The position numbers were made by a program, and so were the translations under genes. Below the pieces are notes generated by a model. It searched no databases. It was not told the DNA's origin and saw nothing but the letters and a program-made list of their open reading frames with translations. A stretch of DNA of 64,000 bases from Streptomyces sp. NBC_00236 (lineage in GTDB: Bacteria; Actinomycetota; Actinomycetes; Streptomycetales; Streptomycetaceae): positions 7,316,001 through 7,380,000 of the forward strand of contig NZ_CP108100.1 in assembly GCF_036195045.1 (NCBI RefSeq). The letters run 5' to 3'. This document shows positions 26,139 through 35,183 of this stretch, piece by piece. How positions within the stretch are numbered: the stretch's first letter is position 1; every line of letters begins with the position of its first letter.

Positions 26139-28286
26139 TCAGGGCTGCCCGGGACGGTCCGCGGGGGCAGCGCCAGGACCGTCCACGGGGGCGTGTTCCG
26201 GTCGATCGGCCGGAAGGCGCAGGGTGAACACCGAGCCCTCCCCCGGCACGCTGGCCGCCGTCGCCGTCCCGCCATGAGCCTCCGTCAGTTTCCGTACGAT
26301 CGCCAGACCGAGCCCGCTGCCGCCCGTGCGGCGGCTGCGGGACTTCTCACCGCGCCAGAAGCGGTCGAAGACATGGACGAGGTCCTCGGCCGGGATGCCG
26401 GTGCCCGTGTCCGCCACGTCCACGAGGACCGAGTCGCCCGACGCGGAGCCGTATGCGCGCAGCGTCACCCGGCCGCCGGCCGGGGTGTGGCGCACCGCGT
26501 TCGACACCAGGTTGCCGATGGCCTGGCGGAGCCGGACCGGATCGGCCGTCAGCCCCGGCACGGGGCGGTCCGGTCGCGACGGCGGCGGCACGGTCAGGGC
26601 CACCCCGGCCGTCTCGGCGCGGGCCTGGTGCGCTGCGGCGACCTGGGTCAGCAGCTCCTCGATCCGTACCGGCTCCGCATGCAGCCGCAGGGCGCCCGCG
26701 TCGGCCTGGGCGAGGTCTTGGAGGTCGTCGATGATGTGCTGCAACTGCACGGCCTCCTCGTGCAGGGAGGCGATGAACGCCGGGTCCGGATCGGCGACCC
26801 CGTCCTGCGCCGCCTCCAGCCAGCCCCGGATGTTGCTGAGCGGGGTGCGCAGTTCATGGGCGACGTCGCTGACCATGGCCTTGCGCTGGGACTCCAGCCG
26901 TGCGCGGTGGGCGGACATGTCGTTGAACGTGGCGGCGAGCCGCCCGATCTCGTTGTCCGCGGTGACCCGTACCGGTGCGGTGTCCTCCCCGTCCCGCATC
27001 CGCTGGGCGGCGCCCGTCAGGGCGCGCAGGGGCCGGACGAGCCGGGCGCCGACGAGTACCGAAGCGCCCACGGTGAGGGCCAGGACGAGGGCGGCCGCTC
27101 CGGCGATCCTGGCGGTGTTCGCCGGGGAGAGGTCGAAACCGGGGACGGTGGTGCCGCCGGTGTCGCTGATGAACAGCAGGGCGGGCGAGGCGACGTACGA
27201 GCTGAGCTGTTCCCGGCGGGCGGTGCCCACGCAGGAGGCGATGGCCCGGTCGTCCTCCCCGGTGCCGACGGCGGGCGAGGGCGCGGTGCTCGCCATGACG
27301 CTGGGTGTCTCGGTCGGCGCGGGGCTCGGCGCGGCCTCCGGTTCGATGCCGCTGACGGGGCCCGGCGCCTCGCTCGGCGGCGTGGTGGGGACCGCCGTGG
27401 GCACGGGTTCCGCGCTCTGCCCCCAGGAGAGGTCGAGTTTCAGGTGGACGCCGCTGCGGTCCTGACGCTTCAGACAGGCGTCGGCCAGTTGGTTGAGGGC
27501 CTTCAGGGCCCGCTCTTCCGTGGCGGTGGGTGCGTCGAGGGCATCGGTGGTGCAGCGGCTTCCCTGAATCCTTTCCGGGTCGTTGCCCACCACCTGGATC
27601 ACCGGGCGCCCGCTCTCGGTCCGGACGACGTCGGAGGCGATCCCGGCCTCGTTCAGGCAGGCCACGCCCCGGTCCGCGATCTGCCGCAACGCCGTACGTT
27701 CCGCGGCCGGCAGCCGGAACGGCCCGACGGCTCGCGGATCGACCCGGTCCGCCGGCGTGCCGGACGGGCCCGCGTTCTCGGCGGCCAGCGCGGTGTCCAC
27801 CGACAGCGGGTCCACGATCGCCGACGCCTGGGCCGGCAGCGCCGCGGCCTTCTCCGGGGCGGCCGAGTCGGCGAGCGGCGTGCGCTGTTCGGTGGTCAGC
27901 GCGATCCGCCGGCCGGACTGCTCGGCCAGGTCGCGCACGGTCCCTTCGACACCTTCCCAGGTGGGATGAGCCGCCGCGTAGCCGAGCAGGCTGTGGTAGA
28001 TCCGGGCGTCGGCGGTGAGGTTCTGCCCCTGCTCCTTGAGGATCGCGCCGGACGTCGTCTGTACGGCGAGCCAAGCCGTGGCGGCGACCGAACACGCCGC
28101 CACCAGCGCCGATACGGCCAGCAGCCGGGCGAACAGGCTCTTGCGCAAGGGCAGCCGTGCCCGCGACGTGGCGGGGGCGGGGGTTCCACCGGACTCCGGT
28201 GCGGCAACGGACTCCCGCGACGCCCCGGACTCCGTTGCCGCTCCGCGCGTTCCGCGCCGGGGGCGCCCCTCGCTACGACGACGCAC
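26139..28286 (-). CDS. Membrane sensor histidine kinase with long proline-rich sensor region
   Basis: A 715-residue HAMP-type kinase starting at a GTG that overlaps the regulator's stop region by 14 bases. Helix 1 is near residues 50-75. A large extracytoplasmic domain runs to about 370 and contains a Pro/Thr/Ser-rich stretch near 290-335. Helix 2 and HAMP follow. The phosphoacceptor is H477 in VAHELRTPL; N box NLVSNAVRHT, G1 DTGTGIP, F box FDRFWRG and G2 GGSGLGLAI are all intact. It should phosphorylate the adjacent OmpR-type regulator. The signal is unknown; the sensor has several cysteines. Confidence 0.92.
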   Translation of the reverse strand: MRRRSEGRPRRGTRGAATESGASRESVAAPESGGTPAPATSRARLPLRKSLFARLLAVSALVAACSVAATAWLAVQTTSGAILKEQGQNLTADARIYHSLLGYAAAHPTWEGVEGTVRDLAEQSGRRIALTTEQRTPLADSAAPEKAAALPAQASAIVDPLSVDTALAAENAGPSGTPADRVDPRAVGPFRLPAAERTALRQIADRGVACLNEAGIASDVVRTESGRPVIQVVGNDPERIQGSRCTTDALDAPTATEERALKALNQLADACLKRQDRSGVHLKLDLSWGQSAEPVPTAVPTTPPSEAPGPVSGIEPEAAPSPAPTETPSVMASTAPSPAVGTGEDDRAIASCVGTARREQLSSYVASPALLFISDTGGTTVPGFDLSPANTARIAGAAALVLALTVGASVLVGARLVRPLRALTGAAQRMRDGEDTAPVRVTADNEIGRLAATFNDMSAHRARLESQRKAMVSDVAHELRTPLSNIRGWLEAAQDGVADPDPAFIASLHEEAVQLQHIIDDLQDLAQADAGALRLHAEPVRIEELLTQVAAAHQARAETAGVALTVPPPSRPDRPVPGLTADPVRLRQAIGNLVSNAVRHTPAGGRVTLRAYGSASGDSVLVDVADTGTGIPAEDLVHVFDRFWRGEKSRSRRTGGSGLGLAIVRKLTEAHGGTATAASVPGEGSVFTLRLPADRPEHAPVDGPGAAPADRPGQP

Positions 28287-29007
28287 GTGCCGTGGCCTTC
28301 GCCGGGTCGGTCAGCTTGTATCCCACACCGAAGACGGTCAGGAGCCGGGTGGGCCGGCGCGGCGCGCGCTCGATCTTCTTCCGCAGGTTCATGACGTGAA
28401 CATCGACGGTGCGGTCGCTGATGTACCGGTCGAAGCCGTGCAGCTCCGCGAGCAGTTGCTGGCGGGTGAAGACCCGCTCGGGCTCGGCCGCCAGTGCGGC
28501 GAGGATCCTGAACTCACCCGGAGTGCATTCCACCGCCTCGCCTCCGACCGACACCACGTGCCGGGTGGGATCGACCACCAGGGTCCCCACCGTCAGGACG
28601 GCAGCGTCCACCGGCGCGGTCTCCCCGGCGTCCGACGCACGCCGGCTGCGGCGCAGGAGCGTGCGGACCCGGGCCATCAGTTCGCGCGGGCTGTACGGCT
28701 TGGTCACGTAGTCGTCCGCGCCGAGGTCGAGGCCGAGCAGCAGATCGTCCTCCGTGGAGCGCGCCGTCAGCATCAGCACCGGCAACTCCCGGTGCTCGGC
28801 GCGCAGGACGCGTACCACGTCCAGACCGTCGGCACGAGGCATCATCACGTCGAGGACCAGCAGGTCGGGCTCCTGGTGCCGGACCGCGTCGAGGGCCGCG
28901 AGGCCGTCGCCGACGACGGTGACGTCATGGCCCTCCCGTTCGAGGTAGCGGCGGAGAAGCTCCGCCTGTTTCACGTCGTCCTCGGCGATGATCACATGGG
29001 CGCACAC
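28273..29007 (-). CDS. OmpR/PhoB-family response regulator
   Basis: A 244-residue regulator. The receiver has an acidic pocket AEDD (9-11), phosphoacceptor D53 in VLDVMMP, a threonine in MLTAR and a lysine in VTKPYSP. The C-terminal winged helix ends VHVMNLRKKIERAPRRPTRL and VFGVGYKL. The reading extends far upstream through unconvincing sequence. I placed the start at GTG 29007, seven codons before IAEDD; a GTG at 28995 is an alternative. No clear ribosome site is seen, so the mRNA may be leaderless. Co-transcribed with the kinase. Confidence 0.9.
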   Translation of the reverse strand: MCAHVIIAEDDVKQAELLRRYLEREGHDVTVVGDGLAALDAVRHQEPDLLVLDVMMPRADGLDVVRVLRAEHRELPVLMLTARSTEDDLLLGLDLGADDYVTKPYSPRELMARVRTLLRRSRRASDAGETAPVDAAVLTVGTLVVDPTRHVVSVGGEAVECTPGEFRILAALAAEPERVFTRQQLLAELHGFDRYISDRTVDVHVMNLRKKIERAPRRPTRLLTVFGVGYKLTDPAKATARASS

Positions 29008-29142
29008 GCGTCCGATCGTAGAGGGGTTCGAACGGTGGGCGTCGACCTCTTGCCGGGAGGACCCGCGAACTGCTCTTGTGTACCCGCAGGTAACCGCAGT
29101 GGACGGCGGACGCGTGGGCGGCGTCGGAAGGACGGTGGAGCG

Positions 29143-29964
29143 GTGGAGCCGAAGGCGGGGCAGAAGAGGGGTGGAGTGCTGCCCGAGGGACTGGCCGACG
29201 CGATACGCACGACGGCCGAGGAGATCGCGGAGCTGTTGCGCACCGCTCCCGACACCGGCGCTCCCGTACCGGGGCTGACCTGGACGGTGGGGGAGGTGGC
29301 CGCGCACCTCGCGCAGGCCAACGCGCTGATGGCCGACGTGGCGGCCGGGCACCCGCACGCCCACGGCGACGGCAGCCCACAGAGCATCGCCGCGGCCAAC
29401 GAGGAGGCCCTCGCGGCATTCGGTGAGCGCGCGGCGGAACCCCTGGCGGCGATGATCGTGGCGCAGGCGGCCGCCTGCCTGGACGCGGCGACCGGACACC
29501 CCGCGGACGAGACGCTGATGACACCGATGGGGCCGATGAACCGCGCGGTCCTGGGCTCGTACCTCCTGACGCACATGCTGGGCCACGGCTACGACCTGGC
29601 CCGCGCACTGAAGCGCCCGCACATGGTCGACGCCGCCCGGGTCCGTCTGACGCTCCCGTTCATGGTCCGGGCCATGCCCCGGGTGACCGAAGCCACCACC
29701 ACGGCAGGACTGAACGCCCGCTACGCGGTACGGCTGTGGGGCGGCGGCCGTTTCGGCGTGACGTTCACCGACGGCACGGCGGCCGTGGGGCACGAGCTGC
29801 CCGACCGCCCGGACTGCACGATCTCCATCGAGCCGGTCACCTTCCTGCTGATGGGGCTCGGCCGCAGCTCGCCGGTGGCTGCCATGGCCCGGGGGCGCGT
29901 CTTCGCGTGGGGCCGCAAGCCGTGGCTCGGGCCCCGGTTCCCGGCGTACTTCACGGCGCCCTGA
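29143..29964 (+). CDS. Maleylpyruvate-isomerase-like (mycothiol-dependent/DinB fold) protein
   Basis: About 273 residues. The N-terminal four-helix part carries WTVGEVAAHLAQANALM, the metal-binding histidine context of mycothiol-dependent maleylpyruvate isomerase N-domains, and LLTHMLGHGYDLARAL supplies the second histidine pair. The C-terminal 110 residues resemble an SCP2 sterol-carrier-like domain (PDCTISIEPVTFLLMGLG). Such proteins are common and mostly uncharacterised in Streptomyces. The start is uncertain: GTG 29143 is used; GTG 29176 is possible. It diverges from the response regulator. Confidence 0.78.
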   Translation: MEPKAGQKRGGVLPEGLADAIRTTAEEIAELLRTAPDTGAPVPGLTWTVGEVAAHLAQANALMADVAAGHPHAHGDGSPQSIAAANEEALAAFGERAAEPLAAMIVAQAAACLDAATGHPADETLMTPMGPMNRAVLGSYLLTHMLGHGYDLARALKRPHMVDAARVRLTLPFMVRAMPRVTEATTTAGLNARYAVRLWGGGRFGVTFTDGTAAVGHELPDRPDCTISIEPVTFLLMGLGRSSPVAAMARGRVFAWGRKPWLGPRFPAYFTAP

Positions 29965-30006
29965 GCGAAGTGAACACACGGGCGCGGATCCTCGACCTCG
30001 GCAGCC

Positions 30007-31785
30007 CTATGCGCCGCTGTTCTCGTGCGACTCCATGAGCTCCTGGTGTGCGGCCACCACGTCCTCGGTGAGCACGGTCACCATCTCCGCACGGGTCGGC
30101 GTGCTGTTCGCATGCGTGGCGTACAGCCGTAGATCCCGTTGCGCGGAGGCCTTCTGGCACAGCTCCCGCGCGAAGCGGGCGTTGCCCACCGTGTCGGCCA
30201 TCCCGCCGTCCACGATCGCCGAGCAGAACGTCCCGAGGACCTCGACCGCCCCTTCATCCGGTTCGTCGCCCTGGGAGGCCAGGACGGAGCGGGCGATGAG
30301 GACCAGCTCCTGCGCGGAGTAGGACGGGAAGTCGACACGCGTGGTGAAGCGGGACACGAGCCCGGGGTTGGCGGCGAGCAGGCCGGCCATCTCCTCGCGG
30401 TATCCGGCGAGCACGACGACGAGCCGGTCCCGGTCGTCCTCGGCCCGCTTCAGGAGCACCTGCAACGCCTCGTCACCGAACGCGTCGCCGCCGCTGTACC
30501 CGCTGTTGGACAGGGCGTACGCCTCGTCGATGAACAGCACCCCGTTCAGCGCCGAGTCGATGACCTTGCTGGTCTTGATGGCCGTGGACCCGAGGTGCTG
30601 CCCGACGAGGTCGACGCGCTGGGCCTCGATGACGTGCCCCGAACTCAGCAGCCCGAGCCCGGCGAAGACCTTGCCGATGATGCGGGCGACGGTCGTCTTG
30701 CCCGTCCCGGGCGGACCTGCGAAGACGAAGTGCCGGGGCCGCGCCCCGCCGGGAAGCCCCTGCTCCTCACGGAGCGCGGCCATGCGCAACTGGGCGATCA
30801 GCGTGAGCACCTGGCGCTTCACGGGCTCCAGGCCGATCATGCCGTCGAGCGACTTCTGCGCCTCGGCGAGCAGCCTGGCCCGCGCCTCGGCGTCGGGCTC
30901 CGCGCTGTCCGAACTCCCTTGTGACGGCTGGGGCCCCGCCGGGGCCGGGACGGTGGGCGAGGGGGCGGCCGGCTGCGCCGGCCTCGGCGGAACCAGGTCC
31001 TGAGCCGTGGGAGCCGGGGCTGCGGGGGCGGGAGCCGGCCGGGCCTGGGCGCGAACATCCACGTCGAAGAGCCCCGGCGCACACCGGAAGGCGTACTGAT
31101 ACCGCTTGAGCGCCTCCTCCTGACGCCCCAGCTCCTCCAGCGACCGCCCCATGAAGTACTTGGTCTCGGCGTCGAACCTGCTGCCCGTCTCCAGCTTCCG
31201 CGGCAGCGGCGCCAGTACGTTCAGCGCCTCGTGGTAGACGCCCTGGGCGAACAGTGCCGCGCCGACGTACAACTGCGCCTCGTCGTACAGGAACGCGTCA
31301 CCGATCCCGGTCGCGAACCGCAGTACGAGGGCCCAGTCCTCCTTGACGAACGCGTAGCGCGTGCAGACGAACTTGGTCTCGTCGCAGTCGAGTTGAGCGG
31401 TCCTGAGGCCGTCCCACGCCTCGTCGACCCGCTTCTTGTCCAGCAGCGACGACATGGCCGCCAGCCACAGGTCGCGTGCGTTCTCCAGACGGAAGGTGAC
31501 GTAGTGGCCGATCTGGAACGTGGACCGCAGCGGCAGCCCGAACTTCGTCCGCAACGCACCGAAGGACCCGGAACACCGGAGCATGCCCTCCAGCGCCTCC
31601 TCCTGCCGCTGACCGGTCGCGTGCAGCCCCAGCCACGCGTCGGCGGCGGAGGGATCGTGGGTCGCGGCGAGTGCGAACTGCGCGCCGGCGCCCGCGGTGT
31701 CCCCGCGCTGCATCAGGGCCATCGCCTGGCTCCACGCCTGCTCGGCCTTCCTGACCGAACCCCGGCTCGCGGCTGGACCCTGCAC
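30007..31785 (-). CDS. EccA-like AAA ATPase (CbxX/CfqX family) with TPR N-terminus
   Basis: A 592-residue protein. Residues 1 to about 265 are TPR-like helical repeats (LGRQEEALKRYQYAFRC). A Pro/Ala linker of about 60 residues follows, then a CbxX/CfqX AAA+ domain with Walker A GPPGTGKTT near 353-361, Walker B VLFIDEA near 415-421 and sensor/arginine-finger region NPGLVSRFTTRVDFP. This is the architecture of type VII secretion EccA. The GTG start at 31785 has GGGGAGAAG just upstream. No EsxA/B, EccB, EccC, EccD, EccE or MycP gene is nearby, so it is an orphan. Confidence 0.85.
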   Translation of the reverse strand: MQGPAASRGSVRKAEQAWSQAMALMQRGDTAGAGAQFALAATHDPSAADAWLGLHATGQRQEEALEGMLRCSGSFGALRTKFGLPLRSTFQIGHYVTFRLENARDLWLAAMSSLLDKKRVDEAWDGLRTAQLDCDETKFVCTRYAFVKEDWALVLRFATGIGDAFLYDEAQLYVGAALFAQGVYHEALNVLAPLPRKLETGSRFDAETKYFMGRSLEELGRQEEALKRYQYAFRCAPGLFDVDVRAQARPAPAPAAPAPTAQDLVPPRPAQPAAPSPTVPAPAGPQPSQGSSDSAEPDAEARARLLAEAQKSLDGMIGLEPVKRQVLTLIAQLRMAALREEQGLPGGARPRHFVFAGPPGTGKTTVARIIGKVFAGLGLLSSGHVIEAQRVDLVGQHLGSTAIKTSKVIDSALNGVLFIDEAYALSNSGYSGGDAFGDEALQVLLKRAEDDRDRLVVVLAGYREEMAGLLAANPGLVSRFTTRVDFPSYSAQELVLIARSVLASQGDEPDEGAVEVLGTFCSAIVDGGMADTVGNARFARELCQKASAQRDLRLYATHANSTPTRAEMVTVLTEDVVAAHQELMESHENSGA

Positions 31786-32143
31786 TGGCTTCTCCCCTCG
31801 ACGGGCGCGCAGCCCGCTCCGGCGGCCGACGGGGCCCACCCTGATGACCTGGAACGCTGGTCAGGATAACAACGTGCGCGCGTCGGGTTCCTGCGCGTGT
31901 CCGTCGCGCGCGGGGCAGACACACGCCGCCCGGTCCGGCTGTGACGGTGCCGTACGGGTCCAGGAGCGGAGAGGCCGTCCCCGCTGCGGGCAGCGGGGCG
32001 GAAAACGATGCGGGCGGCGCTCGCGCGGTGAACGCGGACGCCGCCCGGAGCGATGTCGAGGGCCGGGAAAGCGAAGGAACTCGGTGTCAGAGAGGAGTGA
32101 GAAGGAAGCCCCTTCATGGCCTGGCCGTGGCCAACGCTAGCAC
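31786..32143. other. Intergenic region upstream of the EccA-like gene
   Basis: A gap of 358 bases between two minus-strand genes. The part next to 31785 should hold the promoter of the EccA-like gene; TATCCT read on the minus strand at about 31861-31866 is a weak -10 candidate without a matching -35. I see no convincing gene, RNA or strong hairpin here. Confidence 0.5.
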
Positions 32144-34315
32144 TCAGCCCGGGATCAAGTCGCGCAGATTCTCGGGGGTGATGACCAGGGAGTCCGGGTG
32201 CAGTCCTTCGGGGCGTTCGAGGCCGATGTACGTCACCGGCTCCTCCGGAGGCCGCCCGGCGTCCCACAGATCCACGGCCGGGGAGCCGGCCGGCCTCAGG
32301 CCGATCAGATACCTCACGGTCAGGTACTCGCGCTCCACGACGGCGCGCACCACCTTGGACACCGACACCTGGTTCTCCTCGACCCGGTTGGCCGACGAGA
32401 TGCCCCTCAGGTACAGGTGCAGCCACTTCGCACGCCAGCGGCCGTCGTCCTCGCGCCGGAACACCAGGGGCAGCGCCACCCGGCCCGCACCACGGAGGTC
32501 CGACTTCATGCGTACCGTGCGCGGCTCGAACGGCCGGCCCTTCTGCTCGCCGTCGCGCAGCATGAAGCCGAAGAACGATTCCTCGACCTCCTCGAAGTTC
32601 TCGCCGGAGAAGATGTTGACCTGCGGAACGATGCAGGCGCTGCGTACCCGGTCCAGGGACAGGCTGATGAATTCCGAGGCCCCCTCGGGCGCCTCGGTGA
32701 CATCGCCCGAGTGCTCGCCCCCGACAGCCGTGAGAGAGGTGTAGGAGAGCCAGGAGTCGGTGCTGTAGTCGGTGTGGAGGAGCAGCGCCGAGAGGTCGTA
32801 GTCGGTCCGGTTCCCGGTCTCCTTCCAGTACACGAAGAAGCGCAACTGGTCGCCGTCGACCGCCGAGACCGAACCGCGCGGCAGCACGCCGAGGCCGCCC
32901 GCGGTCGCCCTGCCGCTGAGCGGCAGCGCCACGTCGAGCACGTCGGGGTCGACCAGCAGCCGGCCCGGTGCCGGGAGCCTGCGGCGTATCTCGGCGTCGA
33001 GCGCGATGATCAGCCGATCGCGGTCGGCGGCGGGGACCGGCGGCCGGAAGTCGTGATCGACCCAGCCGCGACCCCGGCGGTTGACGAAGATCCGGGGCGC
33101 GGCGGTCTCGTGTTCCCGGTTCTGGAAGTGCTCGCGGACCGACAGCACGACCCGCCCGGAGACCTCGGGAGCGACCTCCACCGCGGCGGCCACCACCGCG
33201 TCCCGTACCTCCTGGTCGGCGGCGATGCGCAGCAGGAGGTCGAGGGCGCGGAACAGCCTGCCGGGTGCGGACTTCAGCAACCGCGTTGCCCCGAGGACGT
33301 CGTACGAGTCGAGGAGCTCTTCGACACGACTGTCGAAGGTCCGCGCTTCCTTCTCGCCCCGCGCCACCGCGAACACGTCGGCAGCGTGCGGCCAGCGCGG
33401 GTACTCGTGCGGGTGAAGGCGCTCGCCGAGCCGCTTGAAGGGTTCGCGGTACGCGTGCACATCGGCCAGCTTCGCGGGGTTCGCCGCGATCACGGCGTCG
33501 AGGCCGGCGAGCAGGGCACGGCGGACCGGCCGTGAGAGGGCCCGGAACCGGGTCGGCTGCTGCAGTGTCACATCGCCGCCCGACAGCGCGCAGGCCAGCC
33601 GCAGCACATCGACGACGGTGTCCAGCAGGAGGTCGGAACCGACGGCGAGACGGGCCTCGTTCACGACCGCCCGGTTCTCCCGGACCGGGATCGACTCCGG
33701 CTGGGGGCCGCGTGCGCAATGCCCGGCGAGCGTCCTGAGGTCGCGCAGGTGCTCCTCGCCCAGCGGCGTCGTACTGCCCGCCAGGGCCAGGTACAGGCCT
33801 GTGACCTCCTCCTCCAGCTCCCGTCCGAGGTGCAGAACGGTCACCCGGTCACCGGCGGACGCGATCAGCTCGTCCTGTGCCGCGAGCATCTCCTCGTAGG
33901 TGTGCTGGTAGCGGCCGTACGTGGGGAGACTGAGCAGGTCCAGCACGCCGTTCGCCAGCTGCGTCAGCACGTTCTCGCGGGTCGTGTCATCGCCGAGCGC
34001 CTTCGCCACACACGACATCCAGAACTCTTCGGTGCCCGGCACGTTCGCCGGAAAGTCGATGAAGTACGCGTTGTGCCGGACGTGGTCGCCCGCCATCTCG
34101 CACACGGCGAGCAGCGTCTGCTCGGCAGTCCGCACGACCGTGGCCTCGGGCAGCTCCGACAGCCGCTCCAGCAACTCCGCCGAGAGCTTGAAGCCCACGG
34201 ACGTCAGCGCCGCATCGAGGCTTCGCGCGGCGGCGCGCCCTTCCCCGGTAGAGGCCTTGGGGAGGGGGAGCCGGTGGGTGTGCCGGATCACCAGCGATTC
34301 GAGACTGTGCGTCAT
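32144..34315 (-). CDS. TerD-domain protein of the SCO0854-like type, lacking the RING domain
   Basis: A 723-residue cytoplasmic protein starting MTHSLESLVIRHTH. The block RYQHTYEEMLAAQDELI is typical of the large actinobacterial/myxobacterial RING-TerD proteins. A C-terminal TerD-like segment is visible (SEFISLSLDRVRSACIVPQV, FSGENFEEVEESFFGF). The cysteine/histidine RING cluster expected in the N-terminal third is absent: only isolated cysteines occur there. TerD proteins belong to stress and tellurite-resistance modules. The family match rests on recalled sequence similarity. A GTG start upstream at VRQLVHLC cannot be excluded. Confidence 0.6.
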   Translation of the reverse strand: MTHSLESLVIRHTHRLPLPKASTGEGRAAARSLDAALTSVGFKLSAELLERLSELPEATVVRTAEQTLLAVCEMAGDHVRHNAYFIDFPANVPGTEEFWMSCVAKALGDDTTRENVLTQLANGVLDLLSLPTYGRYQHTYEEMLAAQDELIASAGDRVTVLHLGRELEEEVTGLYLALAGSTTPLGEEHLRDLRTLAGHCARGPQPESIPVRENRAVVNEARLAVGSDLLLDTVVDVLRLACALSGGDVTLQQPTRFRALSRPVRRALLAGLDAVIAANPAKLADVHAYREPFKRLGERLHPHEYPRWPHAADVFAVARGEKEARTFDSRVEELLDSYDVLGATRLLKSAPGRLFRALDLLLRIAADQEVRDAVVAAAVEVAPEVSGRVVLSVREHFQNREHETAAPRIFVNRRGRGWVDHDFRPPVPAADRDRLIIALDAEIRRRLPAPGRLLVDPDVLDVALPLSGRATAGGLGVLPRGSVSAVDGDQLRFFVYWKETGNRTDYDLSALLLHTDYSTDSWLSYTSLTAVGGEHSGDVTEAPEGASEFISLSLDRVRSACIVPQVNIFSGENFEEVEESFFGFMLRDGEQKGRPFEPRTVRMKSDLRGAGRVALPLVFRREDDGRWRAKWLHLYLRGISSANRVEENQVSVSKVVRAVVEREYLTVRYLIGLRPAGSPAVDLWDAGRPPEEPVTYIGLERPEGLHPDSLVITPENLRDLIPG

Positions 34316-34458
34316 CCGTGGATGATCGCAGAGGTGTACGAGTTGACGCACAGGAGTTTCCTTCGCCTCGCTCGACCGCCTCGTTGACGCGAACGGCGGC
34401 GAGGACAGGGGATGCGCCCGAGGTGGCCGGCGGCTTGATCCACCGACCGGTGTCGCGC

Positions 34459-34938
34459 TCAGGCAGCCATCGCCACGGAAGCCTTGCCGAACGGAGCCTT
34501 CCGGGTCCCGCCCGCCGTGCGCTCCCCGAAGACGACGACCCGCAGCAACGCGAACCGCCCGGCGCCGGCGATCCCCGACGCGGACAGGTAGACGGTCTGC
34601 TGAACGAGGGCCGAAGGCTCGGACCGGACCGCGTACAGGCAGAACAGGGCCCCGGTCGTGAACGCGTAACTCACCGCCACGGTCAAGCCCGACTGAAGGT
34701 GGACACCCCACCCGCGGCGCTCGCTGCGGAACGAGATCCGGCTGTGCAGTTCGGTCGCGATCACGGTGGACACGACGGTGACGAGTGCGTTGGCGAGCAC
34801 CAGCGGCATCCGGTCGTGGAGGAGGACCAGAACACCACTGGAGGCGACCCCGACCCCGCCACCACAGATGACAAAGCGCACGAAGGCCGTCAGGGCCGGG
34901 TGAAGCGTGCGCGTCGGGTGGGGCGAAGGGGCGGTCAC
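34459..34938 (-). CDS. GtrA family membrane protein
   Basis: A 159-residue protein with four predicted membrane helices. N-terminal FVRFVICGGGVGVASSGVL and NALVTVVSTVIATELHSRI match GtrA/DPMS flippase-associated proteins, and SFRSERRGWGVHL is the conserved loop. GtrA proteins help translocate lipid-linked sugars or accompany cell-surface glycosylation. GTG start. It diverges from the lipoprotein gene at 35184 across a region with a long palindrome. Confidence 0.82.
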   Translation of the reverse strand: MTAPSPHPTRTLHPALTAFVRFVICGGGVGVASSGVLVLLHDRMPLVLANALVTVVSTVIATELHSRISFRSERRGWGVHLQSGLTVAVSYAFTTGALFCLYAVRSEPSALVQQTVYLSASGIAGAGRFALLRVVVFGERTAGGTRKAPFGKASVAMAA

Positions 34939-35037
34939 GAGTGGGCCTCCGAAGGCTGTGTGAAGCGGTGCGCCTATTCCACTCCAGAACCTACGGACCA
35001 GGCGTCCTCCGCACGACCCGGTTTCTCCCCTACCTTC

Positions 35038-35078
35038 GTGGGGGTTGTCCCCCAGGGGCCCTGGGGGACAACCCCCAC
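35038..35078. repeat. Perfect 20-bp inverted repeat between divergent genes
   Basis: Positions 35038-35057 are the exact reverse complement of 35059-35078, with one base between them. It lies 99 bases before one divergent gene and 105 before the other, so it is not at a gene end. It could be a dispersed palindromic element, a divergent operator or a relic terminator. Confidence 0.9.
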
Positions 35079-35183
35079 CCGAGCGGCGGGACCGGACGGG
35101 ATCGGACTCGGACAGTCGAGCCTCCGAACTGCGGCGAGCGCCTCACAGGCGCAGACTGGTGGATGGTCGGAAGGAACCTTGCC

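Noticed and set aside
28015..29142. Extension of the maleylpyruvate-isomerase-like gene upstream across the response regulator
   Set aside because: The extra reading is antisense to the regulator, whose motifs are clear.
30007..31785. Type VII secretion locus
   Set aside because: Only the EccA-like ATPase is present; no Esx, EccB-E or mycosin genes in the window.
34316..34711. N-terminal extension of the TerD-type protein, possibly carrying a RING domain
   Set aside because: The extension overlaps the GtrA gene in another frame and has no Cys/His pattern.
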